A stretch of DNA of 64,000 bases from Akkermansia massiliensis (lineage in GTDB: Bacteria; Verrucomicrobiota; Verrucomicrobiia; Verrucomicrobiales; Akkermansiaceae): the NCBI RefSeq assembly GCF_018847375.1, contig NZ_CP072036.1, positions 2,985,080 to 3,049,079 on the forward strand, given 5' to 3'. A program made the translations under genes and the position numbers. The notes beneath the pieces are model-generated. The model had not been told where the DNA came from and did no database searches. It worked only from the letters and a program-made list of their open reading frames with translations. This document shows, piece by piece, positions 8,163 through 19,958 of this stretch; position 1 is the stretch's first letter; each line of letters begins with the position of its first letter.

Positions 8163-9920
8163 TTACATTCTGTCCGGAAGCTGGATGCCCAGCAGGCCCA
8201 GCCCGTGCTTGAGGGTGCGGGCCGTCAGCTCGCACAGGGCCAGGCGGGAGTGCCGCACAGCCCCTTCCGATTTCAGGACCGGGCACGCCTCATAGAAGGA
8301 GTGGAAGGCCCGGGCCAGGTCAAAGAGGTAGGCGGCCAGCACGTTCGGGCGGCAGTCGTCCAGAACCTGCGGCACCACTTCCCCGTACCGGGCCAGGAGC
8401 CGCGCCAGATGCATTTCCGCATCTTCTGAAAGCTGAATGGGGGCGGACCAGTCCAGCGGGCTGCCGTCCAGCTTGCGGAAGATGGAACGGACGCGCACAT
8501 AGGAGTTCTGGAGGTACGGGGCCGTGTCCCCCTGGAGGGCCAGCATTTTGTCCCAGTTGAAGACGTAATCCGTCATTCGGTTCTGGGAGAGCTCCGCAAA
8601 TTTTACGGCTCCTATGCCCACGACTTCCGCCACGCGCTTTTTTTCCTCCTCCGGCATGTCCGGGCTCTTTTCCTCCACCACGCGGGCGGCGCGTTCAATG
8701 GCTTCATCCAGCACGTCCTGGAGGGAGACGGTATCCCCGGAGCGGGTTTTAAAAGGCTTGCGGTCGTCCCCCAGGATGGAGCCGAAGGCGATGTGGCGGT
8801 AGTCCCCGTCCATGCCGCGGCGGCGCTGCGTGGAGAAAATCTGCCGGAAATGCAGGGCCTGGGGGGCGCCCACCACGTACCAGATGGAATCCGCCCCCCA
8901 CGTCCTGATGCGGTGGTCCAGCGTCGCGAGGTCCGTGGTGGCGTACAGGAAGCCGCCGTCCGCCTTGCGGATGATGCAGGGGTTGGCGCGCCATTCCCCC
9001 TTGTCCTGCACCAGGAAGGGGTCTTCATTGGGCGGCACGGAGCCGTCGGAAAACACGCAGATGGCGCCGTCGCTCTCACGGGCCATTCCGGCGGCGATCA
9101 TGCCGTCCACCAGCGGGGCCAGGGCGTCATTGTAAAAGCTTTCCCCCAGCCAGTAGTCAAAGTGGATGTCAAGCTGGCCGTAGATTTTGGAAAGGCCGGA
9201 TTTGGAGACTTCCACGCAGCGCTTCCAGATCGCCAGGTTTTCCCCGTCCCCGGCCTGGAGCTTCACCAGCTCCGCCTTGCAGGTGTCCAGCAGTTCCGGC
9301 TTTTCCTTGCACATCAGGTTCACGTCCTTGTACACCCGCAGCAGTTCGTCAATGGGGTTGGCGGCCAGGGCCTGCTCGTCCAGAATGTTCTTCCAGCCCC
9401 ACAGGATCATGCCGAACTGGGTGCCCCAGTCCCCGATGTGGTTGTCCGTAATCACGTTGTGCCCCACAAAGCGGGCCACGCGGGAGAGGGCGTCACCGAT
9501 GATGGTGGAGCGGATATGGCCCACATGCATGGGCTTGGCGACGTTGGGCGCGGAGAAGTCAATGACGATGGTTTTGGGGTCCTGCACCTTCTCCACCCCC
9601 AGACGGTCGTCCGCCAGCATGGCCAGCAGGCGCGCGGCGTAAAATTCCGGCTTGATGCGGAAGTTGATGAAGCCGGGCCCGGCGATTTCCAGGGAGCAGA
9701 CGCCGTCCTGCCCCATCCGGTCCACCACCTGCTGGGCCAGAGCGCGGGGATTCGTGCGGCACCGCTTGGCAAGCACCATGGCGGCGTTGCTCTGATAGTC
9801 CCCGAACCGCAAATCCGCGGACGGCGTCACACTGGCGCAAAAATCAGCGGGAAGCTCCTCCCCCAACACCGCTTTCAATGCGGCGGACAACTTTTCTTCA
9901 AGAATTCCGGGTATGGTCAT
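8163..9920 (-). CDS. argS: Arginyl-tRNA synthetase
   Basis: A 585-residue class I synthetase that charges tRNA-Arg. An N-terminal Add-1 tRNA D-loop-binding domain (residues 1 to about 110) precedes the Rossmann catalytic core. The HIGH motif appears as APNVAKPMHVGHIRSTIIGD. Typical ArgRS signatures are present: NHIGDWGTQFGM, the KMSKS-equivalent loop region KPFKTRSGDTVSLQDVLDEA, and the C-terminal anticodon-binding DALR domain ending LGLLGIQLPDRM. The start MTIPGILEEKLSAAL is chosen over an upstream methionine at 9959 because it matches the usual family N-terminus. No missing residues are apparent. It leads a minus-strand pair with the exported TPR protein. Confidence 0.97.
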   Translation of the reverse strand: MTIPGILEEKLSAALKAVLGEELPADFCASVTPSADLRFGDYQSNAAMVLAKRCRTNPRALAQQVVDRMGQDGVCSLEIAGPGFINFRIKPEFYAARLLAMLADDRLGVEKVQDPKTIVIDFSAPNVAKPMHVGHIRSTIIGDALSRVARFVGHNVITDNHIGDWGTQFGMILWGWKNILDEQALAANPIDELLRVYKDVNLMCKEKPELLDTCKAELVKLQAGDGENLAIWKRCVEVSKSGLSKIYGQLDIHFDYWLGESFYNDALAPLVDGMIAAGMARESDGAICVFSDGSVPPNEDPFLVQDKGEWRANPCIIRKADGGFLYATTDLATLDHRIRTWGADSIWYVVGAPQALHFRQIFSTQRRRGMDGDYRHIAFGSILGDDRKPFKTRSGDTVSLQDVLDEAIERAARVVEEKSPDMPEEEKKRVAEVVGIGAVKFAELSQNRMTDYVFNWDKMLALQGDTAPYLQNSYVRVRSIFRKLDGSPLDWSAPIQLSEDAEMHLARLLARYGEVVPQVLDDCRPNVLAAYLFDLARAFHSFYEACPVLKSEGAVRHSRLALCELTARTLKHGLGLLGIQLPDRM

Positions 9921-10059
9921 GTCTGCCCAGATGAACGGACATTCCAACGCCGTAGTCAAGGCGCAACTGTCATGAAGACATATCTTTTGACCCGCAACCC
10001 AGCCCGGAAATTGCCCGGGAGGACCATTGGGACGAATGAGACCGGTGAGACAATTGCTT

Positions 10060-10619
10060 TTACGAGCTTCCCGACTTTCTCCTCTGCTTCCGCAGCCGGG
10101 TCATTCTCTCCCTTAAGCCTCCCTTCTGCAAAAACCGTTCTTCCAGTACATTCATTTGTTTTTTCAAGAGAAAAGCGGCCTGATGAATCAGACAAACCGC
10201 CATATTCGCGAACACTTCATCGTTTCTGGAATGAGCCAGATTTAAAAACCATTCCGAATGGTCATGCCGCAGGGAGGCCTTCCGCATAAACAGAGATTCG
10301 GGAGAATCCTTATCCCATAGCCTCAACCCGCGCGTACGCAAATAATCTTCATAGTCCAGCAGAAGCTCTTCCAAGCTGGCCCGGGCTACATTGGTCAGCT
10401 TGATTTCCGTTTCACGGGAAGTAACGGAAGCCATGCTCCCCTCCGCAATATTCTGCTTGCCGGAACGCGCCGCCTGCACCATCTGGTCAGTAGTACGCGC
10501 ATCACGACTCAAGTAGCGTCGCAGAAAGCTACCGTCAAATCGTAAATGATTTGGGCCTTGCGGAATGAAAGAAGCCGTCTGTAGCCGCCTCCCTTAGGCA
10601 GTAAACGCCCGTCATCCAT
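10060..10619 (-). pseudogene. Four-helix-bundle suffix-domain protein, broken by a 1-base frameshift
   Basis: This belongs to the small four-helix-bundle family related to proteins encoded in 23S rRNA intervening sequences. Reading from the ATG at 10619, which has a good GGGAGG Shine-Dalgarno four bases upstream, the frame gives MDDGRLLPKGGGYRRLLSF then KAQIIYDLTVAFCDAT and a stop. The second half continues in another frame as LSRDARTTDQM, then QAARSGKQNIAEGS and on to RKQRRKSGSS. Restoring a single C near 10518 (TTCTGCGAC-C-GCTAC) would rejoin both parts as FCDRYLSRDARTTDQ, the family's normal sequence, with about 186 residues in all. It is either a recent inactivating deletion or a sequencing error. 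The molecular role of the family is unknown. It sits alone upstream of argS. Confidence 0.82.
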
Positions 10620-10795
10620 CTGTCCTCCCTTCCCTCTCCGTCCCAAAGGACCCAGCCGTCCCCATCGTCCCATTCACGCACTTCATCGTTTTATGGTACG
10701 ATGAAAAAAAGGGAGACTCAATTTTTTCTCCCCGTCCCTCCCCGCGAACCGGGCGGCCAGCGCCCGAATCCGCCTTTTCCGTCAGCAGGCCTTTT

Positions 10796-10939
10796 CTAGA
10801 AGGACCGCATTCTGGAAGCCTTCAGCCATGCTTCCAGTTTCCTGGAGGCCTTTACCTCTTTTTCCCGTTTCTTTTCCGGCACGGACTTTCCGGAGAAAGC
10901 CTTCGCCAGAACCAATGCCAGTTTTCTTTTCATTTTCAT
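10796..10939 (-). CDS. Possible small basic protein (47 residues)
   Basis: A short frame reads MKMKRKLALVLAKAFSGKS, then a Lys/Glu/Arg-rich segment, and ends ASRMRSF. Third codon positions are mostly G or C, as in neighbouring genes, which argues weakly for real coding. There is no strong Shine-Dalgarno and no recognised family. The flanking stretches 10620-10795 and 10940-11113 hold no other gene that I can see. Confidence 0.35.
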   Translation of the reverse strand: MKMKRKLALVLAKAFSGKSVPEKKREKEVKASRKLEAWLKASRMRSF

Positions 10940-11023
10940 TCTATTTTTCTATAGGGTTTGCTCCACCGGGAGCGGAGGAATTCAGGAAGAATCCCTGCCG
11001 TATCCCTTCGGGGAACGCCGCCT

Positions 11024-11043
11024 ACTTACTGTATGCAGTAAGT
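11024..11043. repeat. Perfect palindrome ACTTACTG-TATG-CAGTAAGT
   Basis: Eight-base arms are separated by four bases. It lies in the intergenic space between the small frame ending at 10796 and the lipoprotein gene, and about 85 bp upstream of the possible small gene start at 10939. The shape fits a dimeric regulator operator. There is no T-run, so it is not an obvious terminator. Confidence 0.4.
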
Positions 11044-11113
11044 TTAGTCCATTAGAAAAAAAACGATTCCTTGTCATACTTGATACAATAAGGAAGAGAA
11101 AGCCCGCAGGCCG

Positions 11114-11638
11114 TTAATCAAGAGACTTTTCCAGCAGGTCCGCATCCTTGGCCGCAGACGGATCAAAGGGCCTGCCTATTTTTTTCATCTCCGTTTCCAC
11201 CCGCCGGTGTGACGATTCGCCCTCCATCATGACGTCCAGGGAGCGTTTCAGGGAGGCCAGATTGGAGGTGTACAGCTTCTGCCGCGCCGCCGTGCGGGAG
11301 GCCAGCACGCCACGCCGATCAAACAGGGCCAGCACCGTATAAACGTCCCCGTTTTTCCCTCCGGCAATCAGGCCGACGCCAAAGAGGGGAATATTGCCCA
11401 GGAAGTCGTTTTTAGCCTTGCGGTAGCGGTAGGTCCACAAGACGCCGTTTTTCATGGTCACCACGTCGGAGGGCTGGCCCAGCGCGTCGTAAACGTCCGC
11501 CTTGGAGGATTTTCCCGGCGCCAGCCTGCCGTATACTTCCGGGGACGCCACGGATTTGTTGCCGTATGTGACGGAACAGGCGGCCAGCGCCAGACAAAGG
11601 GCGGCCATGGAGGCAAACAGGACGTAACGCATCTGCAT
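11114..11638 (-). CDS. Lipoprotein with SmpA/BamE-like domain
   Basis: A 174-residue protein with a lipoprotein signal peptide (MQMRYVLFASMAALCLALAAC; lipobox LAAC). After the lipidated Cys, residues about 35-75 read YGRLAPGKSSKADVYDALGQ then PSDVVTMKNGVLWTYRYRK. This matches the pattern of small outer-membrane lipoproteins of the SmpA/OmlA/BamE fold (a G..s..eV...lG.P motif followed by a W.Y strand). The tail from about residue 120 is charged and helical. A second start six bases downstream is equally possible. It is a single gene facing away from the small frame. Membership in the BAM machinery is not claimed; many unrelated small lipoproteins share this fold. Confidence 0.7.
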   Translation of the reverse strand: MQMRYVLFASMAALCLALAACSVTYGNKSVASPEVYGRLAPGKSSKADVYDALGQPSDVVTMKNGVLWTYRYRKAKNDFLGNIPLFGVGLIAGGKNGDVYTVLALFDRRGVLASRTAARQKLYTSNLASLKRSLDVMMEGESSHRRVETEMKKIGRPFDPSAAKDADLLEKSLD

Positions 11639-11732
11639 GGCGAAAAGGTACGTTGCCGGGGCTTCAAGTCAATCCCGCAGCCCACCATTCCCCGCACGCG
11701 CCGGAAATATCCGGACCGGGGGTAAGCGCTCT

Positions 11733-12596
11733 TCAGGCCTTCCCTTTTCCGCCAAAGTCATATTTCTCCGTTTTCCAGAGGAACATGCGGCGGTAGAGGT
11801 GGTATTCCGTCACGCAGAGGATGGGCATGCCGATGGTTCCGATGAAGGGCAGAAGGCGGAAGAGGTGGCGGCACAGGTAGAGCACCACCATCAGGAAGCT
11901 TTCCCTGAATACGGTCATGTACAGGGAGTACGGGTTGACGAGCGTTCTCTTGTACAGGGAGGAGGCCAGCAGAGGGCCGAGAATGGGGATGATGCCCAGC
12001 ACCACCACGGCCGCAAAGGTCCACCCCCTGCGCCGGGCAATGTAATCATCATAACGGTCCACGGATTGCTCCCCCTGGAGCACCGCTTTTCCGCAGGCAG
12101 GGCAGTTCTGTTCCAGCGTAGGTTCATGGAGCGGCTGCCCGCAGTAAAAACACCGCCGGTAGCTGCGAAGCACTTCCTCATGCCTTTTCCATCCGGTGGA
12201 CGGAATGACGGTGCGCAGCCTGGAATAACCGATCCAGTTCAGGGCGCGGGGTTTGGGATTGGGCGTGCCGCACTTGGGGCAGTGCAGGCCGCACGGGTAC
12301 ATCATGGTGCCGCATTTGGAGCAGAAAATGCGGTGGTCGTATTCCCGGCGGCGGCAAAAAAGGTAGTAGGCTCCCAGGGCCAGGCCGCCCAGCAGCCCCA
12401 GGGCGATCACCACCCACGGGTACAGCAGGCAGTAGGCCACCAGGTATTCCGTCCAGGAATGGTCGGAGTGATGAATGAAGGATTCCGGACTGATGGGGTT
12501 CTGCGCCACATCCGGAAGCTGGCTTACGTATTTTTCCCCCATGTCCCTGAGCGGCCCGGCAGGGAGCCATTGTTGTATGGGAATGGGTTCTTTCAT
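11733..12596 (-). CDS. Membrane protein with two zinc ribbons
   Basis: A 287-residue protein. A hydrophobic segment around residues 55-75 (LVAYCLLYPWVVIALGLLGGLALGAYYLF) is followed by a zinc ribbon, CSKCGTMMYPCGLHCPKCG. A second CxxC pair set lies near residue 155 (CFYCG and CPACG). At least two more hydrophobic segments follow (FAAVVVLGIIPILGPLLASS and ESFLMVVLYLCRHLFRLLPF). The layout is a membrane-anchored protein with cytosolic metal-binding loops. The family is not recognised. Neighbours give no clear context: a lipoprotein downstream and a divergent GNAT enzyme upstream. Confidence 0.65.
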   Translation of the reverse strand: MKEPIPIQQWLPAGPLRDMGEKYVSQLPDVAQNPISPESFIHHSDHSWTEYLVAYCLLYPWVVIALGLLGGLALGAYYLFCRRREYDHRIFCSKCGTMMYPCGLHCPKCGTPNPKPRALNWIGYSRLRTVIPSTGWKRHEEVLRSYRRCFYCGQPLHEPTLEQNCPACGKAVLQGEQSVDRYDDYIARRRGWTFAAVVVLGIIPILGPLLASSLYKRTLVNPYSLYMTVFRESFLMVVLYLCRHLFRLLPFIGTIGMPILCVTEYHLYRRMFLWKTEKYDFGGKGKA

Positions 12597-12787
12597 GGTC
12601 TGGCGCGCATGCGGGGTACACCATACAGACAGGTTTTACCCCGGTTTCCGTTAAAAAAGCCTGTGCCATCCAGCATAAAACGCCCCCGCCGGAATAGGGA
12701 GGGGAAAGTAGGCCATGCCCGCAAATTCCACCGGAAACCGGGAAGAGGCCCTTTTCATCCGGCCTTTTTCCGTGTAGTATTTCCGCC

Positions 12788-13288
12788 ATGCCTACACTCC
12801 GCCAAGCCACCAAAGACGACATCATGCTTATTCATGAACTGGCCGGGCAGGCTTTCCCCGCCACCTACCGGGACCTCCTTTCCCCGGAGCAGATGGAGTT
12901 CATGATGGACTGGATGTATTCCCCCGCCAACCTGAAGCAGCAGATGGAGGAGGGGCACGTGTATTTCATCGCCTCCCATGACGGGGAGCACTGCGGCTAC
13001 CTGTCCGTCCAGCCGGAGGGCCCCGGCGTTTTCCACTTGCAGAAGATTTATGTTCTGCCCGGTTTCCAGGGCCTGCACATCGGCAGCTACCTGTTCCGCC
13101 AGGCCGTCAGCTACATCAGGAGCATTCATCCGGAACCGTGCCTGATGCGCCTGAACGTCAACCGCTACAACACCCGCGCGGTGGAGTTTTACCAGCGCAT
13201 GGGCATGCGGGAACTGGAACGCGGGGATTTCCACATAGGCCACGGCTATTACATGACGGATTACATCATGGGGCTGGATATTGCCTGA
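12788..13288 (+). CDS. GNAT family N-acetyltransferase
   Basis: A 166-residue acetyl-CoA-dependent acetyltransferase. The N-terminus LRQATKDDIMLIHELAGQ is the usual GNAT opening. The acetyl-CoA pyrophosphate loop is degenerate but recognisable after the beta-4 strand (LQKIYVLPGFQGLHIGSYLF, the Q/R-x-x-G-x-G/A region). The C-terminal NRYNTRAVEFYQRMGMREL matches the A.rfYer.Gf motif. The substrate could be a small amine or a protein N-terminus, as in RimI-like enzymes. It is transcribed away from the zinc-ribbon gene and stands about 100 bp ahead of the thioredoxin-like gene. Confidence 0.85.
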   Translation: MPTLRQATKDDIMLIHELAGQAFPATYRDLLSPEQMEFMMDWMYSPANLKQQMEEGHVYFIASHDGEHCGYLSVQPEGPGVFHLQKIYVLPGFQGLHIGSYLFRQAVSYIRSIHPEPCLMRLNVNRYNTRAVEFYQRMGMRELERGDFHIGHGYYMTDYIMGLDIA

Positions 13289-13384
13289 GACGCTTTCCCC
13301 ACAGGAACGGGCAGCCGGGGAGCCCGGCGCGGGGAGCGGGCTTCCTTCTTGACACTCAATGAGGGATTCTGCATCATCCATCCT

Positions 13385-14398
13385 ATGAAAACCTTTACTG
13401 CCCTTCTTCTGTCCGGGAGCATCGCCGCCATGACGGCCCCGGCTTTCATCCATGCGGCGGATAATGGCGCCGGAGCCAAAGTCACCTACCCTTCCTTTGA
13501 CGACAGCAGCCACCTCCACGGACCAAAAATCAAGGCTTCCGACCTGAAGGGGAAGGTGGTGTTTTTTGAGTACTGGGGCATCAACTGCCCGCCCTGCATC
13601 GCCAGCATGCCGCATTTGCAGGAATTGCAGGATAAGTTCCAGTCCAAGGGCTTTACCGTGGTAGGCAGCCACCGCCAGGGGCCGAGCCCCAGGATCAAGC
13701 AGTTCCTGGAGGAAAAGAAGATTACCTTCCCCGTTTACCAGGGGCTGGATATTCCGGCGGCCTCCTGCCCGGGCGGCCTGCCGCATGCCGTACTGATCGG
13801 CGCCAACGGCAAAGTAGTGGCCAAGGGGCACCCCACCCAGCTTTACGACCTGGTGAAGAAGGAGGTGATGAAGGCGGAACGCGGCCTTCCCATCCTGGAA
13901 GGCGTGGAGCTGGACAAGTACAAGTCCCTGGCCAAGACGGTCGTTTCCAACGGCAGCAACATCGAGTCCAAGATCACTCCCCTGCGGAAGAAAACGGACG
14001 ACGAGGAGGCGCAGGCCGTGTGCGGCGCTTTTGACGAATGGCTGGGAGACGCCAAGGACATGGTGCAGGCCCAGATCCAGTCCAACCCGCTGGAAGCGGT
14101 GACGGCCATCACGCGCCTGAAGACGGCGGTGCCCTCCGTCAAGGAGTTTGACGAACCGCTGGCGGCTCTGAAAGCCAACAAGGACCTGCCGAAACTGGCC
14201 GACCTCAACAAGAAGATTTCCGCCCTGGAACAGCGGAAGGCGAAAGGCCGCAAGGTTTCGGAATCCGACCTTAAGTCCCTGGCGCAGGCCGTGGACAAAT
14301 TCGCGGAGTCTGACAATGAAGCCACGCAGACCGTGGCGGACAACCTGAAAAGAAGCCTGTCTTCCCTGGCCGTGCAGGAGTCTCCGGAAGATAAATAA
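13385..14398 (+). CDS. Exported TlpA/thioredoxin-fold protein with long helical tail
   Basis: A 337-residue protein. MKTFTALLLSGSIAAMTAPA is a Sec signal peptide, which fixes this start over an upstream in-frame TTG-type codon. Residues about 45-170 form a TlpA/ResA-like thioredoxin domain with the redox motif CPPC in EYWGINCPPCIASMPHLQ and the later cis-Pro region (CPGGLPHAVLIG). The C-terminal half (about 175-337) is helical and rich in Lys, Ala, Asp and Leu, with no family match. It probably acts in periplasmic disulfide reduction. The CPPC active site differs from the CGPC of classical thioredoxins. A strong terminator follows immediately. Confidence 0.85.
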   Translation: MKTFTALLLSGSIAAMTAPAFIHAADNGAGAKVTYPSFDDSSHLHGPKIKASDLKGKVVFFEYWGINCPPCIASMPHLQELQDKFQSKGFTVVGSHRQGPSPRIKQFLEEKKITFPVYQGLDIPAASCPGGLPHAVLIGANGKVVAKGHPTQLYDLVKKEVMKAERGLPILEGVELDKYKSLAKTVVSNGSNIESKITPLRKKTDDEEAQAVCGAFDEWLGDAKDMVQAQIQSNPLEAVTAITRLKTAVPSVKEFDEPLAALKANKDLPKLADLNKKISALEQRKAKGRKVSESDLKSLAQAVDKFAESDNEATQTVADNLKRSLSSLAVQESPEDK

Positions 14399-14431
14399 GC
14401 CTTTCAGCCGAACGGCATTTCATCCGGCACT

Positions 14432-14463
14432 AACAGGCGTTTACGGACGCCTGTTTCTTTTTT
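14432..14463 (+). terminator. Rho-independent terminator shared by convergent genes
   Basis: Stem AACAGGCGT / ACGCCTGTT with loop TTACGG, followed by TCTTTTTTCT on the plus strand. It lies 34 bp after the thioredoxin-like gene and overlaps the stop codon of the converging TfoX-like gene. Confidence 0.88.
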
Positions 14464-14800
14464 CTCCGGAAGCTTTTTTCTTCTTCCCGGATAAGACATC
14501 CGGAGCGGAGAGGACGGAACACGTTTCACGGACAAAGGAGGAAAGAGCCCGGTCATCATCCAGCTCCGTCATCAGGAAATGCGGCCTGGCGCCGGGATAG
14601 GGGCTGCCCTGCTCCTGCTGCGGGAGCAGCTTCAGGCCCGGCTCCGTGATTTTGACAAATAATTGGTTGTCACATACCAGGCCGAAAAACTTCCGGTCAC
14701 AGTACAGGCCGTATTCCCCGAACATTTTTTTGAAGGAAATATCCCCGGCATGCCGGAGCTGGAAACATATATATTCTACTACATCCGGAGAAGAGGCCAT
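14441..14800 (-). CDS. TfoX N-terminal domain protein
   Basis: A 119-residue protein. The start MASSPDVVEYICFQLRHAG matches the usual TfoX_N opening and is preferred over an ATG-like codon further upstream. The family core is clear: SFKKMFGEYGLYCDRKFFG then LVCDNQLFVKITEPG. TfoX/Sxy proteins regulate competence in gammaproteobacteria through their full two-domain form. This single-domain version is widespread in other phyla and its role there is unknown. The C-terminus is a basic tail (GKKKKASGEKRNRRP) that may bind nucleic acid. The 220 bp upstream of it shows no gene. Confidence 0.82.
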   Translation of the reverse strand: MASSPDVVEYICFQLRHAGDISFKKMFGEYGLYCDRKFFGLVCDNQLFVKITEPGLKLLPQQEQGSPYPGARPHFLMTELDDDRALSSFVRETCSVLSAPDVLSGKKKKASGEKRNRRP

Positions 14801-15026
14801 ACCCCATGCTCTCACACCGGTCCCGCCCACGGCAAGCAGCAAACGCCTGCCTGCGGACTGCCGGGCTGGAAATCCGCGTCTCCCGGAGCCGGAACCCTGC
14901 GCCTTTTTCCGGGGCGGGCGGAGAGGCGGCTTTTACCCGTTCACGCACCTTTTCCACCGCTCGCCGGAAATCCGGCGGCGGTTCTAATAAACATTGACAC
15001 TGACGGCTAAAAACGCCATTAAACAC

Positions 15027-15199
15027 GCCGAAGCAACGGGGAATTCCGTGAGAACCGGAAACAGTCGCGCTGCGGTATCGGGTTACAAACCCTCAGGGAA
15101 CGTTTTTCACCAGGCGTTCTATCAGCCAGTCCTCCCATTCCGGAGGGTGAAGGCGAGGGGGAGGTTGGAGACCCGGAGTCCGAATATCCTTGCTTTGGT
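15027..15199 (+). promoter_or_regulatory. Cobalamin riboswitch aptamer
   Basis: The region has the conserved order of a B12 riboswitch: CGGGGAATTCCGTGAGAACCG (first core strand, GGGAA..cGTGaraa.Cg), then CAGTCGCGCTGCGGTA in place of the usual CCCGCCACTG segment, several variable hairpins, and near the 3' end GGAGTCCGAATATCCTTGC, matching the B12-box pattern GtCaGgAtACctgCC. The outer helix is GCCGAAGCAA (15027-15036) pairing with TTGCTTTGGT (15190-15199) with one G-U pair. The cbiK ATG lies about 20 bases beyond it, and I see no terminator hairpin, so control of translation initiation is the more likely mode. The downstream genes are all for corrin synthesis. Confidence 0.82.
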
Positions 15200-15219
15200 T
15201 CACCATACCTTATCAACGC

Positions 15220-18132
<2,913 letters not shown>

Positions 18133-18138
18133 CGCCTC

Positions 18139-18801
18139 ATGACCGCCGCACCTGAAATACGCTGGGACATGTCCCCCGCCGCCATTGAGGTGGAAAGCTT
18201 CGCCACCATTGAACGGGAGTTCCAGGGCTGGGAAGAACTGCCGCCGGCCGAATGGAAGGTCATGCGCAGGCTTATCCACACCACGGCGGACCTTTCCATT
18301 GCCGCGGGGCTGGCTTTCCGCCATGACCCCATACCCTCCGCCCTGGCGGCCCTCCGCAACCACTGCCCCATTTTCTGTGATTCCAACATGATCCGGGCCG
18401 GGCTTTCCGTGGAACGCCTGCGGCGCGCCCACCCCGGTTACAGCAAGGAGGATATCCATTGCTACATTGCTGATGCGGACATCGCCGCGCAGGCCAAAGC
18501 CACCGGGAGGACGCGCGCCATCTGCGCCGCGGAAAAGGCGCGCCCCATCCTGGACGGGGCCATCGTCCTCATCGGGAACGCCCCCCTTTCCCTGGCCCGC
18601 ATCTCCCGGTATGTGCTGGAAGAGGGCATCAGGCCCGCCCTGATCGTCGGCATGCCTGTGGGCTTCGTCAACGTGGTGGAATCCAAATTGCTGACGGGGA
18701 CCTGCCCCGCGCCCCAGATTGTTCTGGACGGGCGGCGCGGCGGAAGCGCCCTGGCCGTCACTACCCTGCACGCCATTCTGGAGAACCTGCCTGCCGCCTG
18801 A
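18139..18801 (+). CDS. cbiC: Cobalt-precorrin-8 methylmutase
   Basis: A 220-residue CbiC/CobH enzyme that moves a methyl group from C11 to C12 to give cobyrinate. Family motifs include RRLIHTTADLSIAAGLAF (with the catalytic His in IHTTAD), FCDSNMIRAGL, GNAPLSLARI and GMPVGFVNVVESK. Length and all motifs are normal. It starts six bases after the membrane-protein gene. The next gene, cbiD, begins 38 bases later. Confidence 0.95.
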   Translation: MTAAPEIRWDMSPAAIEVESFATIEREFQGWEELPPAEWKVMRRLIHTTADLSIAAGLAFRHDPIPSALAALRNHCPIFCDSNMIRAGLSVERLRRAHPGYSKEDIHCYIADADIAAQAKATGRTRAICAAEKARPILDGAIVLIGNAPLSLARISRYVLEEGIRPALIVGMPVGFVNVVESKLLTGTCPAPQIVLDGRRGGSALAVTTLHAILENLPAA

Positions 18802-18839
18802 TTTTTCCGCATTCCTCCCCATCCGCCGTATTCCGTCCC

Positions 18840-19958
18840 ATGTCCTCCCCCTTCCCCCAGCCGCTCCGGAAAGGATTTTCCACCGGGGCCAATGCCGCCG
18901 CCGCCATCACGGCCGCGTGGAGGACGCTGAACGGCGAGAACATCAGCGAATCCATTCCCCTGCTTTTTCCGGACGGAGAAACGAGAACGCTCCCGCTGGC
19001 GGCCAGTGAGCCGGGATTTTCCAGAATCATCAAGGACGGAGGGGATGACCCGGACTGCACCCACGGAGCCGTGATGGAGGCGCGCGTCCGGGCGGCTGTT
19101 CCGGAAGAAGCCGCCCCGGAGGATTACCTTCTATCCATCCATGGGGCCACCCTTATCCTGCGCTCTGCCGGGGGCATAGGCCTGTGCACGCTTCCGGGAC
19201 TGGACTGCGAACAGCACAAATGGGCCATCAACCAGGGACCGCGGCGCATGATTGCGGACAACCTGGCCCGCTCCGGGATGCGGGAAGGCTGCTGGCTGGC
19301 AGAAATCCGCGTCCGGGACGGGGAACGGCTTGCCGGGAAAACGCTCAATCCCCTGCTTGGCGTGGTGGGGGGAATCTCCATTTTAGGCACCAGCGGCATC
19401 GTGCGCCCGTACAGCCATGAAGCCTATATTGCCACCATCCGCATCTGCGTGCGCTCCACCCGGCTCTCCGGCTTTGACAAGGCGGTCTTCTGCACGGGGG
19501 GGAGGACGGCCGCGCTGGCCAAGTCCCTTCTGCCGGGATACCCCTCCATCTCCTTCATCTGCATTGGGGATTTCATTGCGGAAAGCCTTCAGAGCGCAGG
19601 AGAACAGGGCATGGCGGAAGCCGTAGTGGCCTGCATGCCGGGCAAGCTCTGCAAGTACGCCGCCGGATTTGCCAATACCCACGCCCACAAGGTGGCGCAG
19701 GATATGCAGCTTTTTCTCCGCACGGCGGAACGCCATGCCGCGCTGGCGGATGAAGCGCGGCGGAGCATTCTGGCCTGTTCCTCCGTACGCCAGGCGCTGG
19801 CGCTGGTTCCGGAAGAGGCCCACCTTTCCCTGTACCGGGACCTGGCCGCGGAAGCCCGGCGCCAGTTTCAGCGCCACGTGCCCGGCCTGCCCGTCCGTTT
19901 CCTGATCTCCGGTTTTTCCGGCAACCTTCTTCTCGACATACCTCCATGCCTCCCCTGA
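18840..19958 (+). CDS. cbiD: Cobalt-precorrin-5B C1-methyltransferase
   Basis: A 372-residue CbiD, the methyltransferase specific to the anaerobic route. The N-terminus LRKGFSTGANAAAAITAAW is the family's G(F/Y)TTG.cAaAA motif. GGDDPDCTHGA, GIGLCTLPGL and ISILGTSGIVRPYSHEAY are all typical CbiD blocks. Its presence, with CbiK and CbiG, shows that cobalt is inserted early. The 3' end overlaps cbiE-T by 13 bases, indicating coupled translation. Confidence 0.95.
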   Translation: MSSPFPQPLRKGFSTGANAAAAITAAWRTLNGENISESIPLLFPDGETRTLPLAASEPGFSRIIKDGGDDPDCTHGAVMEARVRAAVPEEAAPEDYLLSIHGATLILRSAGGIGLCTLPGLDCEQHKWAINQGPRRMIADNLARSGMREGCWLAEIRVRDGERLAGKTLNPLLGVVGGISILGTSGIVRPYSHEAYIATIRICVRSTRLSGFDKAVFCTGGRTAALAKSLLPGYPSISFICIGDFIAESLQSAGEQGMAEAVVACMPGKLCKYAAGFANTHAHKVAQDMQLFLRTAERHAALADEARRSILACSSVRQALALVPEEAHLSLYRDLAAEARRQFQRHVPGLPVRFLISGFSGNLLLDIPPCLP

